A stretch of 64,000 nt of DNA from Bacteroidota bacterium (GCA_020402865.1 JADBYT010000007.1:1-64000); one strand, 5' to 3'; counted from the stretch's first letter, positions 9,724 through 19,702 are shown. Notes: generated by a model from the sequence alone, not told the origin. A program made the numbers and translations.

Positions 9724-10812
9724 ATGAGTAATAAAAAATTGTTATCAAGTCAGATTCCTGAAATTGGACGTAACCTTACAAAATTCACTGGTAAGGAACT
9801 TATCGACAGAGTTGGAAATGATGTGATAAATGAAGTAGTAACATCAATATTATGTGGGGGGAATGTCAGAACTTTAACTGAAGGCTTAACTCAAAGACGA
9901 ATATTAATTTCGAATGCTTCGCTTTTCCTTACATATCTTAAGGGCTCGAAGCTATTTGAAAATTTTGAGTCTAACTTCAATTCGATAATTATTAATGAAC
10001 TCACTGAAAACAAACTAAAATCAGAAGAGAAAATTTTCCTTCAATGGTTCATTGGTTTGACTGGAAAAAGTATTCAAAATGTACTAAGGAGCAACCCTGA
10101 TGAAATTGAAAAACATTTAAGAGAATTTGATGAACGATTGAAAGAATCGTCTGTTGAAATCATCAAAGAGATCGGTGATATTAGCACTACTATAACTATT
10201 GATAAAAGGAATTATCTTTTAAAGTGGCCATCTCTTCTAAAAATATTTTATGCTATTGGAACGCAAACTTTGGCAATTCGTGGAAGTGAAAAATCAATGT
10301 ATGGAAAACTATTTGAGAAATTAATACTTGGATCTGTATTACAAATTCTTGGTTTTAAGCAAATTGACCCTAAAACTAGCAATCAATCAAAAATGGTATT
10401 TTGGCTTTCACAAAGAGAAAATAAGCGTGAAAGTGATGCAACTATTCTAATAAAACCAGGTATTGGAGCTAGATTTGACCTTGGTTTTATTGGACCAGGT
10501 AACAGTGAGATTTCTCTTGATAAAGTTTCTAGGTTTGAAAAAGAAATGAGCCATGGCAGGCAGCTCCACTATATGTCTACTATTATTTTAGTAGATAGAA
10601 TTGGGGATGGGAGCAGAATTACAGAAATGGCTAAAGAAATAAATGGCACCATCATTCAAATGAGTATGACCTATTGGGTAAAAGAAGTGGCTCAAATTCT
10701 ATCTGAAAAACTTGGCTTTAAACACCCTATTTTGAATATGAAAGCCGATCAAAGCATAGAGTTTATTGAGAGCGAAATGAAAGAGGTTGATCTTAAAAAA
10801 TTCATGGATTAG
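9724..10812 (+). CDS. Probable type II restriction endonuclease (CfrBI-like)
   Basis: 362 residues, 2 bases after the methyltransferase gene, in the same A+T-rich composition. The N-terminus (KLLSSQIPEIGRNLTKFTGKELIDRVGNDVINEVV and GNVRTLTEGLTQRRILISNAS) reminds me of the CfrBI family, whose partner is also an N4-cytosine methylase, but this is from memory and not a search. A possible PD-(D/E)xK core lies in the C-terminal half, with ESDATILIKPGIGARFDLGFIG and a following E/K-rich stretch; the catalytic residues cannot be fixed by eye. Function as the endonuclease is mainly inferred from context. Confidence 0.72.
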   Translation: MSNKKLLSSQIPEIGRNLTKFTGKELIDRVGNDVINEVVTSILCGGNVRTLTEGLTQRRILISNASLFLTYLKGSKLFENFESNFNSIIINELTENKLKSEEKIFLQWFIGLTGKSIQNVLRSNPDEIEKHLREFDERLKESSVEIIKEIGDISTTITIDKRNYLLKWPSLLKIFYAIGTQTLAIRGSEKSMYGKLFEKLILGSVLQILGFKQIDPKTSNQSKMVFWLSQRENKRESDATILIKPGIGARFDLGFIGPGNSEISLDKVSRFEKEMSHGRQLHYMSTIILVDRIGDGSRITEMAKEINGTIIQMSMTYWVKEVAQILSEKLGFKHPILNMKADQSIEFIESEMKEVDLKKFMD

Positions 10813-10842
10813 AATATATCAGATATTAGATGTAAGTGTGCA

Positions 10843-11508
10843 TCACCCCTTCAACACCTTCTCAAACACCCCAACCATTTTCCCCGCAATCACATCAAAC
10901 GAATACTCCTTCACTACATCTTCATTCACCCGGTAAATTTCACCAAGCCGCTGCTTATTGTCGCAAAGTCCTTTAAGCGCAGCGGCAATGGCTGCTGCAT
11001 CAAACGGATCTACGATAATACCCGTTCCTGCACTGCGTAAAATATCGGTACAGTCTGACGCGCCGGCCACGGCCAGCACGGGTTTACCGGTAGCCAGATA
11101 TTCGTAAAGTTTGCCGGGAATGAATAGCGGACGCTGCCCGCTTTTTTCGGTTTCAAGCGGAAGAAAAAGCACATCGGCCTGTTGCAGTGTGTGCAGCGAA
11201 TCGGCTTTGGCTTTGTAGCTTTCTATTTGCACACATGCCTCCACACCCATTTTTACAGCTTGTGCCGCTGTACGTTTATCAATCGCGCCCCAGAAATGCA
11301 GTGTTATTTTTTGCGCGTATTCAGGATGTTGCTGCAGCAAATGTTTCAGCCCCGCAAAAAGGTAATAGGCCGAACGGGTGCTGATATCAAGATTATCAAC
11401 CTGATACGTGCCAAACATACGGCTGAGCAGGCTTTTTGAGGCATACTTCGCCGGATCGAAATACGCCAGACTGCCGGCATACGCAATAACCAGTTTATCA
11501 GTAGCCAT
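10843..11508 (-). CDS. Glycosyltransferase family 4, C-terminal half (split gene, downstream part)
   Basis: 221 residues, starting MATDKLVIAYAGSL and continuing through LFLPLETEKSGQRPLFIPGKLYEYLATGKPVLAVAGASDCTDIL. This is the nucleotide-sugar-binding half of a GT-B enzyme (Glycos_transf_1 type): KLYEYLATGKPVLA is the conserved donor-binding segment. The acceptor-binding half is the adjacent upstream frame (11498-12151). The two frames overlap by 11 bases in the +1 register, and together make 438 residues, close to a normal complete enzyme. It is either a frameshifted gene, a programmed shift, or two separate subunits. It is the last gene of the minus-strand glycan operon and is convergent with the restriction gene. 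Confidence 0.8.
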   Translation of the reverse strand: MATDKLVIAYAGSLAYFDPAKYASKSLLSRMFGTYQVDNLDISTRSAYYLFAGLKHLLQQHPEYAQKITLHFWGAIDKRTAAQAVKMGVEACVQIESYKAKADSLHTLQQADVLFLPLETEKSGQRPLFIPGKLYEYLATGKPVLAVAGASDCTDILRSAGTGIIVDPFDAAAIAAALKGLCDNKQRLGEIYRVNEDVVKEYSFDVIAGKMVGVFEKVLKG

Positions 11509-12151
11509 TGGTAAGCACGGTTAAACGTTCGGGACTGATGAAACCTCGCTTGCGGTAAAGCGCAGCTGTTTCTGGTGTATTTACAATGAGCTGATCGGGC
11601 AACGAAAGCAGCTTCTCCTCTACCCTGCGCGAAATTTTCCAATGCAGTTTCGACGGCCATTGCCAGGCGTAGGCATCGGAATACGGATCGCGCAAATCAG
11701 CCACCCAGCGCAAGCCGTCTTTTTGCAAGGCACGCCCGGCAAAGAGCGCACTGTAAGGTCCGGAGCTGGTGTACACGAGTTTGATGCCATGTTCGCGCAC
11801 CAGCTTTCGCGCCACAGGCAAAAGTCTGGCCGGCCAGCGGGCCGATGATTCATAAAGCCACGCATAACCGAAAAACCAGAAGAAACGATAAAGCCGCCAC
11901 TTCATCATAAGGCGTTTAAATTTGCGTGGCTCACCGGTGGCTACACGAATTATCAATGCTTCGGGCGGAAGCTGTGCAAGCAGGCTTTCGTCAACTGCAT
12001 ACGGACCGCTGCGTACATCGTTTTCGGTAATCGTAATTACTATTGGACGGAAGCCGAGTGCGGGAAGTCTTTTTACCAGTTGCAGCGAACGGTGTGTGCC
12101 GGGCCCGCCCATGGGCGGAAAATGATGCGCAATGAACAACACCGGCTCCAT
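11498..12151 (-). CDS. Glycosyltransferase family 4, N-terminal half (split gene, upstream part)
   Basis: 217 residues. The start MEPVLFIAHHFPPMGGPGTHRSLQLVKRLPALGFRPIVIT is the GT-B acceptor domain with the Gly-rich loop HFPPMGGPG seen in capsule and O-antigen glycosyltransferases. It runs to VNTPETAALYRKRGFISPERLTVLTNGY and stops at a TGA. Intact relatives continue TNG(Y/F)D and a short linker into the donor domain. Here the stop is TAC TGA TAA; dropping one T would read TNGYDKLVIAYAGS and join the two halves. The gene lies 3 bases after the nucleotidylyltransferase stop. Alone it would lack the donor-binding domain. Confidence 0.8.
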   Translation of the reverse strand: MEPVLFIAHHFPPMGGPGTHRSLQLVKRLPALGFRPIVITITENDVRSGPYAVDESLLAQLPPEALIIRVATGEPRKFKRLMMKWRLYRFFWFFGYAWLYESSARWPARLLPVARKLVREHGIKLVYTSSGPYSALFAGRALQKDGLRWVADLRDPYSDAYAWQWPSKLHWKISRRVEEKLLSLPDQLIVNTPETAALYRKRGFISPERLTVLTNGY

Positions 12152-12154
12152 GCT

Positions 12155-12580
12155 TCAGTTTTTTGAGTCGCCTGAAAACCGTTCGCGTATGCGGGCAAGG
12201 TAGCCGCTGGTGGAAAGTCCGTGGCTGCGGTCGGTATAATAAAAATCCATCGACAAATCAGCACCGGTAATGGGCTTTCCTTTGTAATCATCGCCCAGAA
12301 AGCGGATGCCGATATTTTTGGTCTTCAGTATTTCAAGCAGTTCGTCTTCGCTGCTGTAGGTCATTACTTCATCCACAAACTTCACGGCCTGCATAATTTT
12401 AACCCGTTCTTCGATTGTAAAAACGGGTTTGTTTTTGCCGGGATTGATTTGCGGATTGATGTTTTCGGCCGTGTTGAGCGCCACAATCAGGTAATCGCAA
12501 TGTGCACGGCATTCTTCAAGCATGAGCACATGGCCTGCGTGAAAAAGGTCAAAAACGCCACATGTAAAACCAATTTTCAT
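12155..12580 (-). CDS. Cytidylyltransferase-like nucleotidyltransferase (TagD/HldC type)
   Basis: 141 residues. MKIGFTCGVFDLFHAGHVLML holds the HxGH nucleotide-binding motif, and STSGYLARIRE near the C-terminus corresponds to the second signature (ISTT/S). The length and fold match glycerol-3-phosphate cytidylyltransferase and the small adenylyltransferase that makes ADP-heptose. Neighbouring SIS isomerase and HldE-like kinase genes make a sugar-1-phosphate the more probable substrate than glycerol phosphate, but nucleotide and sugar cannot be settled from sequence. Its ATG overlaps the SDR gene's stop by 4 bases (ATGA). Confidence 0.85.
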   Translation of the reverse strand: MKIGFTCGVFDLFHAGHVLMLEECRAHCDYLIVALNTAENINPQINPGKNKPVFTIEERVKIMQAVKFVDEVMTYSSEDELLEILKTKNIGIRFLGDDYKGKPITGADLSMDFYYTDRSHGLSTSGYLARIRERFSGDSKN

Positions 12581-13497
12581 GCTTTGCCCAGTTCGTTTTT
12601 GAGATAATCGCTCAATTTATATCTTGGCTGCCAGCCTAATATTTCGCGGGCTTTTGCCGTGTCGGCATAGGTTACATCGGCTTCGCCTTCGCGTTTGGCA
12701 ATGAATTCAATATTATCCGAAATCATTTTCGCCACGTCAAGCACGGCAAACGTATCGCCAAAGCCTACGTTAAATGCGGTGTTGAGTTTGTGCGGATGTG
12801 TGGCTGCCGCCAGATTAGCCAGCGCCAGATCATGCACATGGATGAAATCGCGGCGCTGTGTGCCGTTGCCGGTTACCAGCAAGGCCTGTCCGTTTTTATG
12901 GCGGTTCAGGAAAATGCCGATTACACTGCTGTATGCGTTAAATGCGTTGGCCGGATTGAAACTGCGCGGACCATACGGATTGAAATAGCGCAGCGTCACA
13001 TAATTGAGCGGATAACGTTCGGCCAGAATTTCGAGATACTTCTCTACCTCGTATTTCTGAAACGCATACGGACTAAGGCATTTTACTGATTCGTTTTCGG
13101 TGGTGGGAATATGATCGGGTGTGCCGTAAATGGCACTGGAGCCGCTGTAAATAAGACGGGGATAATGATTTTCTTTAATCATTAATTCCACCAGATGCAT
13201 AGCCCGCGTTACGTTTGCGGTAATGTGTTCGCCAATGTATTCGAAACTGGGCTGAATACGTGGCAATGCGGCCAGATGGAATACTTTGGTGTAAGGTTGA
13301 AGTGTGGTGAGTGTGGCAAGATCGGCTTCGGTAAATGTGAAGCGCGGATTGCCAAGTGCATGCGCAATATTGGCTTTTGTGCCTGTGCTCAGGTTATCAA
13401 TTCCGTCGATCTGCCAGTTTGTTTCGGCCAGCAGCACATCGAGCAGATTGGAGCCGATAAAGCCGGCCACACCGGTAATAAGTACGCGCTCAGTCAT
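12577..13497 (-). CDS. NAD-dependent sugar epimerase/dehydratase (extended SDR)
   Basis: 306 residues starting MTERVLITGVAGFIGSNLLDVLL, whose GxxGxxG loop binds NAD(P). The catalytic Tyr-x-x-x-Lys is in SPYAFQKYEVEKYLE (Y-x-x-x-K at about residue 145), with the Ser in SGSSAIYG. LRYFNPYGPRSFNP and GNGTQRRDFIHV are typical of the UDP-glucose 4-epimerase/dTDP-glucose 4,6-dehydratase group. It probably changes a nucleotide sugar; C4 epimerisation is the family default. Overlaps both neighbours: 8 bases with the SIS gene (ATGACTGA) and 4 with the nucleotidyltransferase. Confidence 0.9.
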   Translation of the reverse strand: MTERVLITGVAGFIGSNLLDVLLAETNWQIDGIDNLSTGTKANIAHALGNPRFTFTEADLATLTTLQPYTKVFHLAALPRIQPSFEYIGEHITANVTRAMHLVELMIKENHYPRLIYSGSSAIYGTPDHIPTTENESVKCLSPYAFQKYEVEKYLEILAERYPLNYVTLRYFNPYGPRSFNPANAFNAYSSVIGIFLNRHKNGQALLVTGNGTQRRDFIHVHDLALANLAAATHPHKLNTAFNVGFGDTFAVLDVAKMISDNIEFIAKREGEADVTYADTAKAREILGWQPRYKLSDYLKNELGKA

Positions 13498-14014
13498 GCA
13501 GCGAATCGAGGATGATGTGCAGAATGGTTTGGTGGAAACACTCCACAATGCCGTAGTTGCGCACAGGCGTTACAAAATTTATATCGCCGCTGCGGCTTAA
13601 TGTGTTGTGAGGCTCAAAGCCCGAAAGCGTAAGTACACGTCCGCCAAGCTCACGCGCCTGCGCCACCGCATTGAGAATATTTTTCGATTCGCCCGAACTG
13701 CTGATGGCCACCAGCAAATCGCCCGATTCGAAGTGGAGTTTAAGCCACTCGGCCATGGCGCGCTCGTAGCCGTAATCGTTTGCATAGCAGGTAATGAGCG
13801 CGGCGTCGGAAAACGCATGTGTGCGGAAACGGCCAATTTTGGCATAGTCTTCCATCATGTGCGAACAGATGGAATTACTGCCACCATTGCCAATGAAATA
13901 TATCCGCTTCACATTTCCTGTGCGCAGCATAGTTACAGCTTCCTGCATTTGCTGCTCAAGTTGCGGATCATTCATCCACTTTGTGTAATACTCTTTATAC
14001 GACGCGAGCTGCAT
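13490..14014 (-). CDS. SIS-domain sugar-phosphate isomerase (GmhA-like)
   Basis: 174 residues from the ATG at 14014 (MQLASYKEYYTKW); upstream in-frame sequence lies inside the kinase gene. RIYFIGNGGSNSICSHMMEDYAK and LLVAISSSGESKNILNAV are the two sugar-phosphate loops of a SIS domain, closest in pattern to GmhA, which converts sedoheptulose 7-phosphate to a heptose 7-phosphate. The kinase, nucleotidyltransferase and SDR next to it would extend this to a nucleotide-activated heptose. No GmhB-type phosphatase is adjacent. The gene overlaps the kinase by 20 bases and the SDR by 8. Substrate assignment is inferred. Confidence 0.85.
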   Translation of the reverse strand: MQLASYKEYYTKWMNDPQLEQQMQEAVTMLRTGNVKRIYFIGNGGSNSICSHMMEDYAKIGRFRTHAFSDAALITCYANDYGYERAMAEWLKLHFESGDLLVAISSSGESKNILNAVAQARELGGRVLTLSGFEPHNTLSRSGDINFVTPVRNYGIVECFHQTILHIILDSLHD

Positions 14015-14876
14015 GTTCGAGCAGTTTTTTAGGGGTAACTGATTGTTCGTTGCAAAGCCAGGTAGTGGAAAGACTGGCCGCAAGCGCAGGAATGGTCAGG
14101 TCTGTTACATTGCCCTGCAACGCAGGAAGCAGTGTACAGAATGCCAGAAACGTATCGCCGGCACCAATTGTATCCACAATTACACTCTTATACGACTGCT
14201 GATGCAGTGAAGTTTTGCCGTTGTAATGCAGCGAACCTTTACCGCCAAGCGTGACAAACAAATGCTCGGTATTGAGTTCGTAGTTATACAACTCCGCAAT
14301 GTCCGAGTCATTATCGCGGCTTATGTTGCGGTTCATCTGAAGGCTGGCTTCACGTAAATCAAGCGTAATGCTTTTTTTGCGGTACTGCTTCCATTTCGAG
14401 ATGCGGTTAAACCCAAAGTTGTTTGAGTTTGTCTGGCACATGAGGTGGAAGCCGTCGGTAATGGTTAGTTTATCGCAGAAACCATGACCAAAATCGGCCA
14501 CAATCACTACATCATAATCCGATGTATTGATATGGATGGGGCCAAAATTGGATGTGTCGAATTTATTGATCTCCACATGCTTCTTTTTGTCGAACGCATC
14601 CATGTAACGTGTTTTCACAATCTCGTCGCCGGGATTTGAAATGAGCGTTACCTCCTTCACAAAATCGGTGAGATGCCCGGCAATAGCAGCTGCGCCGCCT
14701 TTCTGCACAAGCGGCTCTTTGCCGGCTTCGAGTTTAAACACCGGACAAAACGATTTCATGGAGTGACCTTCGTAAGTCACTTCAATAAACTGATCAATGA
14801 TGGTTTCGCCCACCACAGCCACGCGCAGGTTTGCGGCTTGCGCAATAAACTCGTTTACTTTATCGGTAAGTGACAT
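13995..14876 (-). CDS. PfkB-family sugar kinase (HldE N-terminal-like)
   Basis: 293 residues from the ATG at 14876. The C-terminal DTIGAGDTFLAF is the PfkB ATP/anion-hole signature with the catalytic Asp; LRVAVVGETIIDQFIEV near the N-terminus opens the fold, and the GGAAAIAGHL segment matches the substrate-binding GGAxN region of HldE kinases. HldE phosphorylates heptose 7-phosphate at C1. The stop-start overlap with the methyltransferase is 1 base (TGATG) and with the SIS gene 20 bases, so the genes are translated together. The substrate is inferred from context. Confidence 0.85.
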   Translation of the reverse strand: MSLTDKVNEFIAQAANLRVAVVGETIIDQFIEVTYEGHSMKSFCPVFKLEAGKEPLVQKGGAAAIAGHLTDFVKEVTLISNPGDEIVKTRYMDAFDKKKHVEINKFDTSNFGPIHINTSDYDVVIVADFGHGFCDKLTITDGFHLMCQTNSNNFGFNRISKWKQYRKKSITLDLREASLQMNRNISRDNDSDIAELYNYELNTEHLFVTLGGKGSLHYNGKTSLHQQSYKSVIVDTIGAGDTFLAFCTLLPALQGNVTDLTIPALAASLSTTWLCNEQSVTPKKLLEHAARVV

Positions 14877-15445
14877 CAGCGCGTTCCGGTGCAGATGAAT
14901 ACAAAATGATAGTGGTTCTCCGGATAAAAAGTGGAGATAATCTGGTCGATCTGACCGAAGGTATATACATTGCGGAACCTGTCGGCACAAAACTGATGCA
15001 GCTCGGCAAAGCTGAGTTCGCGGATGTGGTAATCGCGGCGGTTTTGTGTGGGCGGCGGATCCATTTTACGCACGGTAGAAATAAACAACGTGCCGTCGGG
15101 CTTCAGCAAACGCCGCATGGTGTTCATCAGTTCATGCTGTGCAGCCTCGTCCATGTGTTCAATCACCTCAAAACAGGTAATCACATCAAACGAACCCTCT
15201 TCTAGTTTGGAAATATCCTGAATTACATCAATTCCTTCCGGCGCATAACCATCAGGATACACATCATGCGAAATTACCTGTGCAAATTTTTCTTTCAGAA
15301 TACGGGTACCGTATCCTGAACCACAGCCGTAATCAAGCACACGCAGATTTTTATCGTTCAGTGTACGATTTACAAAACTGTATCTCGCCATCGAAACAAG
15401 GGCATCCATTGATCCGAGTGAGTAATCGATTTCAAGTCGCTTCAT
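14876..15445 (-). CDS. Class I SAM-dependent methyltransferase
   Basis: 189 residues. LRVLDYGCGSGYGTRIL is the SAM-binding motif I, followed by acidic-loop and motif IV-like SFDVITCFEVIEHMDE and a motif V/VI region RRLLKPDGTLFISTV. It belongs to the UbiE/Methyltransf_11/25 group. Position inside the glycan operon suggests it methylates a sugar or an intermediate, but nothing in the sequence fixes the acceptor. It overlaps the upstream gene by 4 bases (ATGA). Confidence 0.88.
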   Translation of the reverse strand: MKRLEIDYSLGSMDALVSMARYSFVNRTLNDKNLRVLDYGCGSGYGTRILKEKFAQVISHDVYPDGYAPEGIDVIQDISKLEEGSFDVITCFEVIEHMDEAAQHELMNTMRRLLKPDGTLFISTVRKMDPPPTQNRRDYHIRELSFAELHQFCADRFRNVYTFGQIDQIISTFYPENHYHFVFICTGTR

Positions 15446-16425
15446 GCAAACTGGTTTTTGACAAATGTAACTATTTCGTGTGTGGAAAAGGCGTACTGAA
15501 AAGGCTTTGCTACGGCTCTTTTCCCTCTGAAACGCAGCGTATTTACAAGGCTGCCTATTTGTGTGCCGCCTTTGTAGATGATGAGCACCTGTGCCGGCAC
15601 ATAATCGGCCAGATATACAGCGCCTGAGTGCTGAGTAATAATGAGCGAAGCATTGGCACAGGTTTCGAGCACGTTGCGGTTGTCGGCGCTGATGCGCAGC
15701 ACAATGTTTCCGCGTTCGCGCACAGCCAGTGTTTGCGAGGGATGACCGGTAATGTAAATCTTATCGAAATACGGACTGAGTAATTCGGCCAGTTCGTCGT
15801 AGTCCCAGGCTTCGCCGTTGTTGAGCGAGGATGCGGCACCTTTACTTCGCGGAAAAAGCACACAGCTTTTCTCCGTGGCGCTGCGATACACTTTACTCAG
15901 ATCAGGATAATGCAGGTGATTGCCTTTGAGCAGCCAGCTGCGATGAATAAACCAGTAGTAATATTCATCGTTGATATTCCAGAAAGGCAGACCCGATGAC
16001 TGCGCTTTTGTGTGAAAGGCTTCTATTTCCCGCTGCACATCGGCTGGCGGAATGGCACGGTTAAGGCGTGGCGGTACTTCGGCAAAAAAATCGCGGAGTT
16101 CATGATAAGTGGCTACCAGCGAATTTCCGTGTTCATCAACCAGAAACGGACTGTGCAGTTTCATGCCGCAGTAATGGATTTTTACACCGCGGCTGTGCAG
16201 ATAGGCAATAAACGGAAGATTATGTGCCAGGAAATGTCCGAACTCGCCTTTAAACGGGCCATAGCAGCATTCTTTTTTGCGCAGCGTTTTCCAAAGCTTC
16301 AGCCAGGCTTTGGCAAAGCCCAGATAAATTCCAATCCAATAACGTAACCTCGCAAAGCCTTTGTAGCTCTTTGCAAAATGGCGGTTGTCGGAAAGCACCG
16401 TTAAATCGCGCGGCTGTTCACTCAT
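15442..16425 (-). CDS. Putative GT-B glycosyltransferase-like protein, unassigned family
   Basis: 327 residues. No strong family signature was recognised. Features include an N-terminal cationic/hydrophobic stretch, a KGEFGHFLAHNLPFIAYLHSRGV segment, CVLFPRSKGAASSLNNGEAWDYDELAELL, IYITGHPSQT and a C-terminal ASLIITQHSGAVYLADY segment that resembles the donor-side loops of heptosyltransferase-like GT-B proteins. It is flanked by a methyltransferase and an acetyltransferase, overlaps both by 4 bases (ATGA), and is surely part of the glycan operon. Glycosyl transfer is likely but the sugar is unknown. Confidence 0.6.
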   Translation of the reverse strand: MSEQPRDLTVLSDNRHFAKSYKGFARLRYWIGIYLGFAKAWLKLWKTLRKKECCYGPFKGEFGHFLAHNLPFIAYLHSRGVKIHYCGMKLHSPFLVDEHGNSLVATYHELRDFFAEVPPRLNRAIPPADVQREIEAFHTKAQSSGLPFWNINDEYYYWFIHRSWLLKGNHLHYPDLSKVYRSATEKSCVLFPRSKGAASSLNNGEAWDYDELAELLSPYFDKIYITGHPSQTLAVRERGNIVLRISADNRNVLETCANASLIITQHSGAVYLADYVPAQVLIIYKGGTQIGSLVNTLRFRGKRAVAKPFQYAFSTHEIVTFVKNQFA

Positions 16426-17105
16426 GCTTTTCCGTTCTCGAGCCGTTGCAAAAAAGCATCGGGATTATTGAAATTGCCTGCGTTGAGCAGTTCGGCATCC
16501 GGCTTAAGCCACCATTCGGAATGCAGTAAGCGGTTGCGCATCTCCTCGTCAAAGCGGTAGCGGATAATACGCGCCGGAACGCCTGCTACTACCGCATAAG
16601 GCGGCACATCGTCGTTTACAAAAGCACCGGCACCCACTATTGCCCCATGCCCCACCGTTACGCCGTTGCGGATAAGCGCGTTGGCCGAAATCAGTACATC
16701 GGCACCAATTACTGTTTGTTTGCCCTCGTCTTCGGCGTAAGTGTTTTCATTCACCAGCCCGCGCCGTTTGGCATAAAACGCCGGTGATGTACTTACCCAA
16801 TCGTCGGGGTGACTCATCAAACCGATGCGCACACCGGCCGAAATACTTGTAAATGCACCAATGCGGGCGCAGGAACTGATGTAGGCGTTGCGGCCAATGT
16901 ACACGTAGCGGCCAATTTCTTTCAGGCCCGCAGGCAGTAATACATTTTCTTCAATTACCGTTCCCGGCTTTATGAGTTTTTCCACTTCGGGCGGAAGCAG
17001 AGAAAGTATGCGCGATCCGGCAAACAGCGTTGGATAATACGCATGAATGCGGCGGGCAATTTTCAGTTGCAAAAAACCGTATCTGATTAATGTAAGTAAT
17101 TTCAT
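16422..17105 (-). CDS. Left-handed beta-helix (hexapeptide) O-acetyltransferase
   Basis: 227 residues from the ATG at 17105 (MKLLTLIRYGFLQ). The middle is a run of hexapeptide repeats (ENVLLPAGLKEIGRYVYIGRNAYISS, VIGADVLISANALIRNGVTVGHGAIVGAGAFVNDD), with the SHPDDWVSTSPAFYA insertion and the closing VPPYAVVAGVPARIIRYRF typical of CatB/LpxA-like sugar acetyltransferases. It likely O-acetylates a sugar of the surface glycan using acetyl-CoA. Start 17105 overlaps the upstream gene's stop (ATGA). Confidence 0.88.
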   Translation of the reverse strand: MKLLTLIRYGFLQLKIARRIHAYYPTLFAGSRILSLLPPEVEKLIKPGTVIEENVLLPAGLKEIGRYVYIGRNAYISSCARIGAFTSISAGVRIGLMSHPDDWVSTSPAFYAKRRGLVNENTYAEDEGKQTVIGADVLISANALIRNGVTVGHGAIVGAGAFVNDDVPPYAVVAGVPARIIRYRFDEEMRNRLLHSEWWLKPDAELLNAGNFNNPDAFLQRLENGKA

Positions 17106-18436
17106 GATACTGTTTTTTGGGTGTCGGTACCAAGCCATTGTGCGGCCGTGTACTTTTCGAGTTGAAACGAAGCCAGAAAAGCGTCCGTGGTTTCACTCAT
17201 CGCCTTATCAAGCAGGGCATCAAGTTGTGGCTGTGTAACCGCACATACATTGGCGAGCGCTGATCCGGGCAAGGGAAAGTTATTTATTCCGGCGGGGAAA
17301 AACAATGTTTTGTAACCGGCAAATAACCGCTCAAACAAAATTGTACTCATTGCGCCAATGCCTGTATCTGCTTTGGCAAATTGTTGCGTAGATGGTATGC
17401 CTGCCTCAGAGAAACGATAGTTTACACCTTCAAACATGCGGGCGTAAAATGCTTCGGTTTGCGCAATATATTCGGGTTTACGTTCGCGCGGGTGCAGGAA
17501 AATGATAAGCAGCACCTGTTTGTGTGTGCGACACCATTGCGCAAGAAGCGGTAACAATTGTTTCTCGGCCTGATGATCGCCGAAGCCGGTATCGATATTA
17601 TTTTCTGTTTCACGCAGCCATACTGCATGCGAATAAAAGCCAAGTGTATTTTGAGGTGCTGCCGATTTTAATTTTAATTCATAGTAAGCCCCATAGCGCG
17701 GCCATATTTCAGGTGTCCAGTGCTGCAACTGCTTTACAAATTTTCGGGTTGCCGAAACATACAATTCATCAGCCTGATACGGACTTCCCAAACTGAGTTG
17801 GTCGGCAATCAATTCATTATGATGTGCTGCAAGTAAACTTGGCGATGGAATTTTATTTACTGCAATTCCCTGAGCACGCAGCAGCAGCGTCAGCGCGTTT
17901 GCGTCTTTCTCGTAAGGCGAATAAAAATGCAGTTGCTTAATTGATTTTGAGTGAAGAATATGCAGAAGAGCAGCAGCCTCGTGGGCTTCGCGTAGCAGCA
18001 ATGCCTTCGGTAAGCGCTTACCACGATTAAACGCCAGCAGCAAAGCCTGAACTAAACCAAATGTTTTTGAGCGCCCCGGATAATCCGTACCAAGCAACTC
18101 CTGCCGCGAAATATATAATCCCGGCATTTCTCCAGTATTCTGACGCACATGCATTATACGAAGCGCAAACTCGCTGGCTTTGTTGTCAAAAACAGCTACA
18201 CTGTTATTCGCATCATTCATCTTTTTTGCAGCCTCTGTATTTTGCGACAGAGAAGTTACAAGCTGTTTCCAAACTCTGAGCCCGGCCAGAGGGTCGTTTG
18301 CTCTGAATCCCTGCATGCGGAATGTGGGTTTGTTTACCAAACACCAGCCCGCGAGAGCTTCTTCCGAAGCAAACTTGCCTGCCGTCGAAGCAACAATCAA
18401 CTTTTTGTAAAACCGATATACCTCACGAGGCTTCAT
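17102..18436 (-). CDS. Uncharacterised glycan-operon protein, possible GT-B type transferase
   Basis: 444 residues from the ATG at 18436 (MKPREVYRFYKKLIVA). No clear family was recognised. The C-terminal half has DTGIGAMSTILFERLFAGYKTLFFPAGI, which resembles the conserved donor-binding helix of capsular polysaccharide synthesis and sialic/polysialic acid transferase-like proteins, with LLIIFLHPRERK earlier (an HP motif, as in polysialyltransferase-like GT-B enzymes). It starts 13 bases after the phosphatase stop, so it is in the operon. A glycosyltransferase acting on the CMP-nonulosonate made by this operon is an attractive but unproven guess. Confidence 0.55.
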   Translation of the reverse strand: MKPREVYRFYKKLIVASTAGKFASEEALAGWCLVNKPTFRMQGFRANDPLAGLRVWKQLVTSLSQNTEAAKKMNDANNSVAVFDNKASEFALRIMHVRQNTGEMPGLYISRQELLGTDYPGRSKTFGLVQALLLAFNRGKRLPKALLLREAHEAAALLHILHSKSIKQLHFYSPYEKDANALTLLLRAQGIAVNKIPSPSLLAAHHNELIADQLSLGSPYQADELYVSATRKFVKQLQHWTPEIWPRYGAYYELKLKSAAPQNTLGFYSHAVWLRETENNIDTGFGDHQAEKQLLPLLAQWCRTHKQVLLIIFLHPRERKPEYIAQTEAFYARMFEGVNYRFSEAGIPSTQQFAKADTGIGAMSTILFERLFAGYKTLFFPAGINNFPLPGSALANVCAVTQPQLDALLDKAMSETTDAFLASFQLEKYTAAQWLGTDTQKTVS

Positions 18437-18449
18437 AGCACAGCGCAAA

Positions 18450-19698
<1,249 letters not shown>

Positions 19699-19702
<4 letters not shown>

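Noticed and set aside
12155-12580. Naming the nucleotidyltransferase TagD (teichoic acid synthesis)
   Set aside because: Teichoic acids are not expected in Bacteroidota, and the neighbours point to a sugar substrate.
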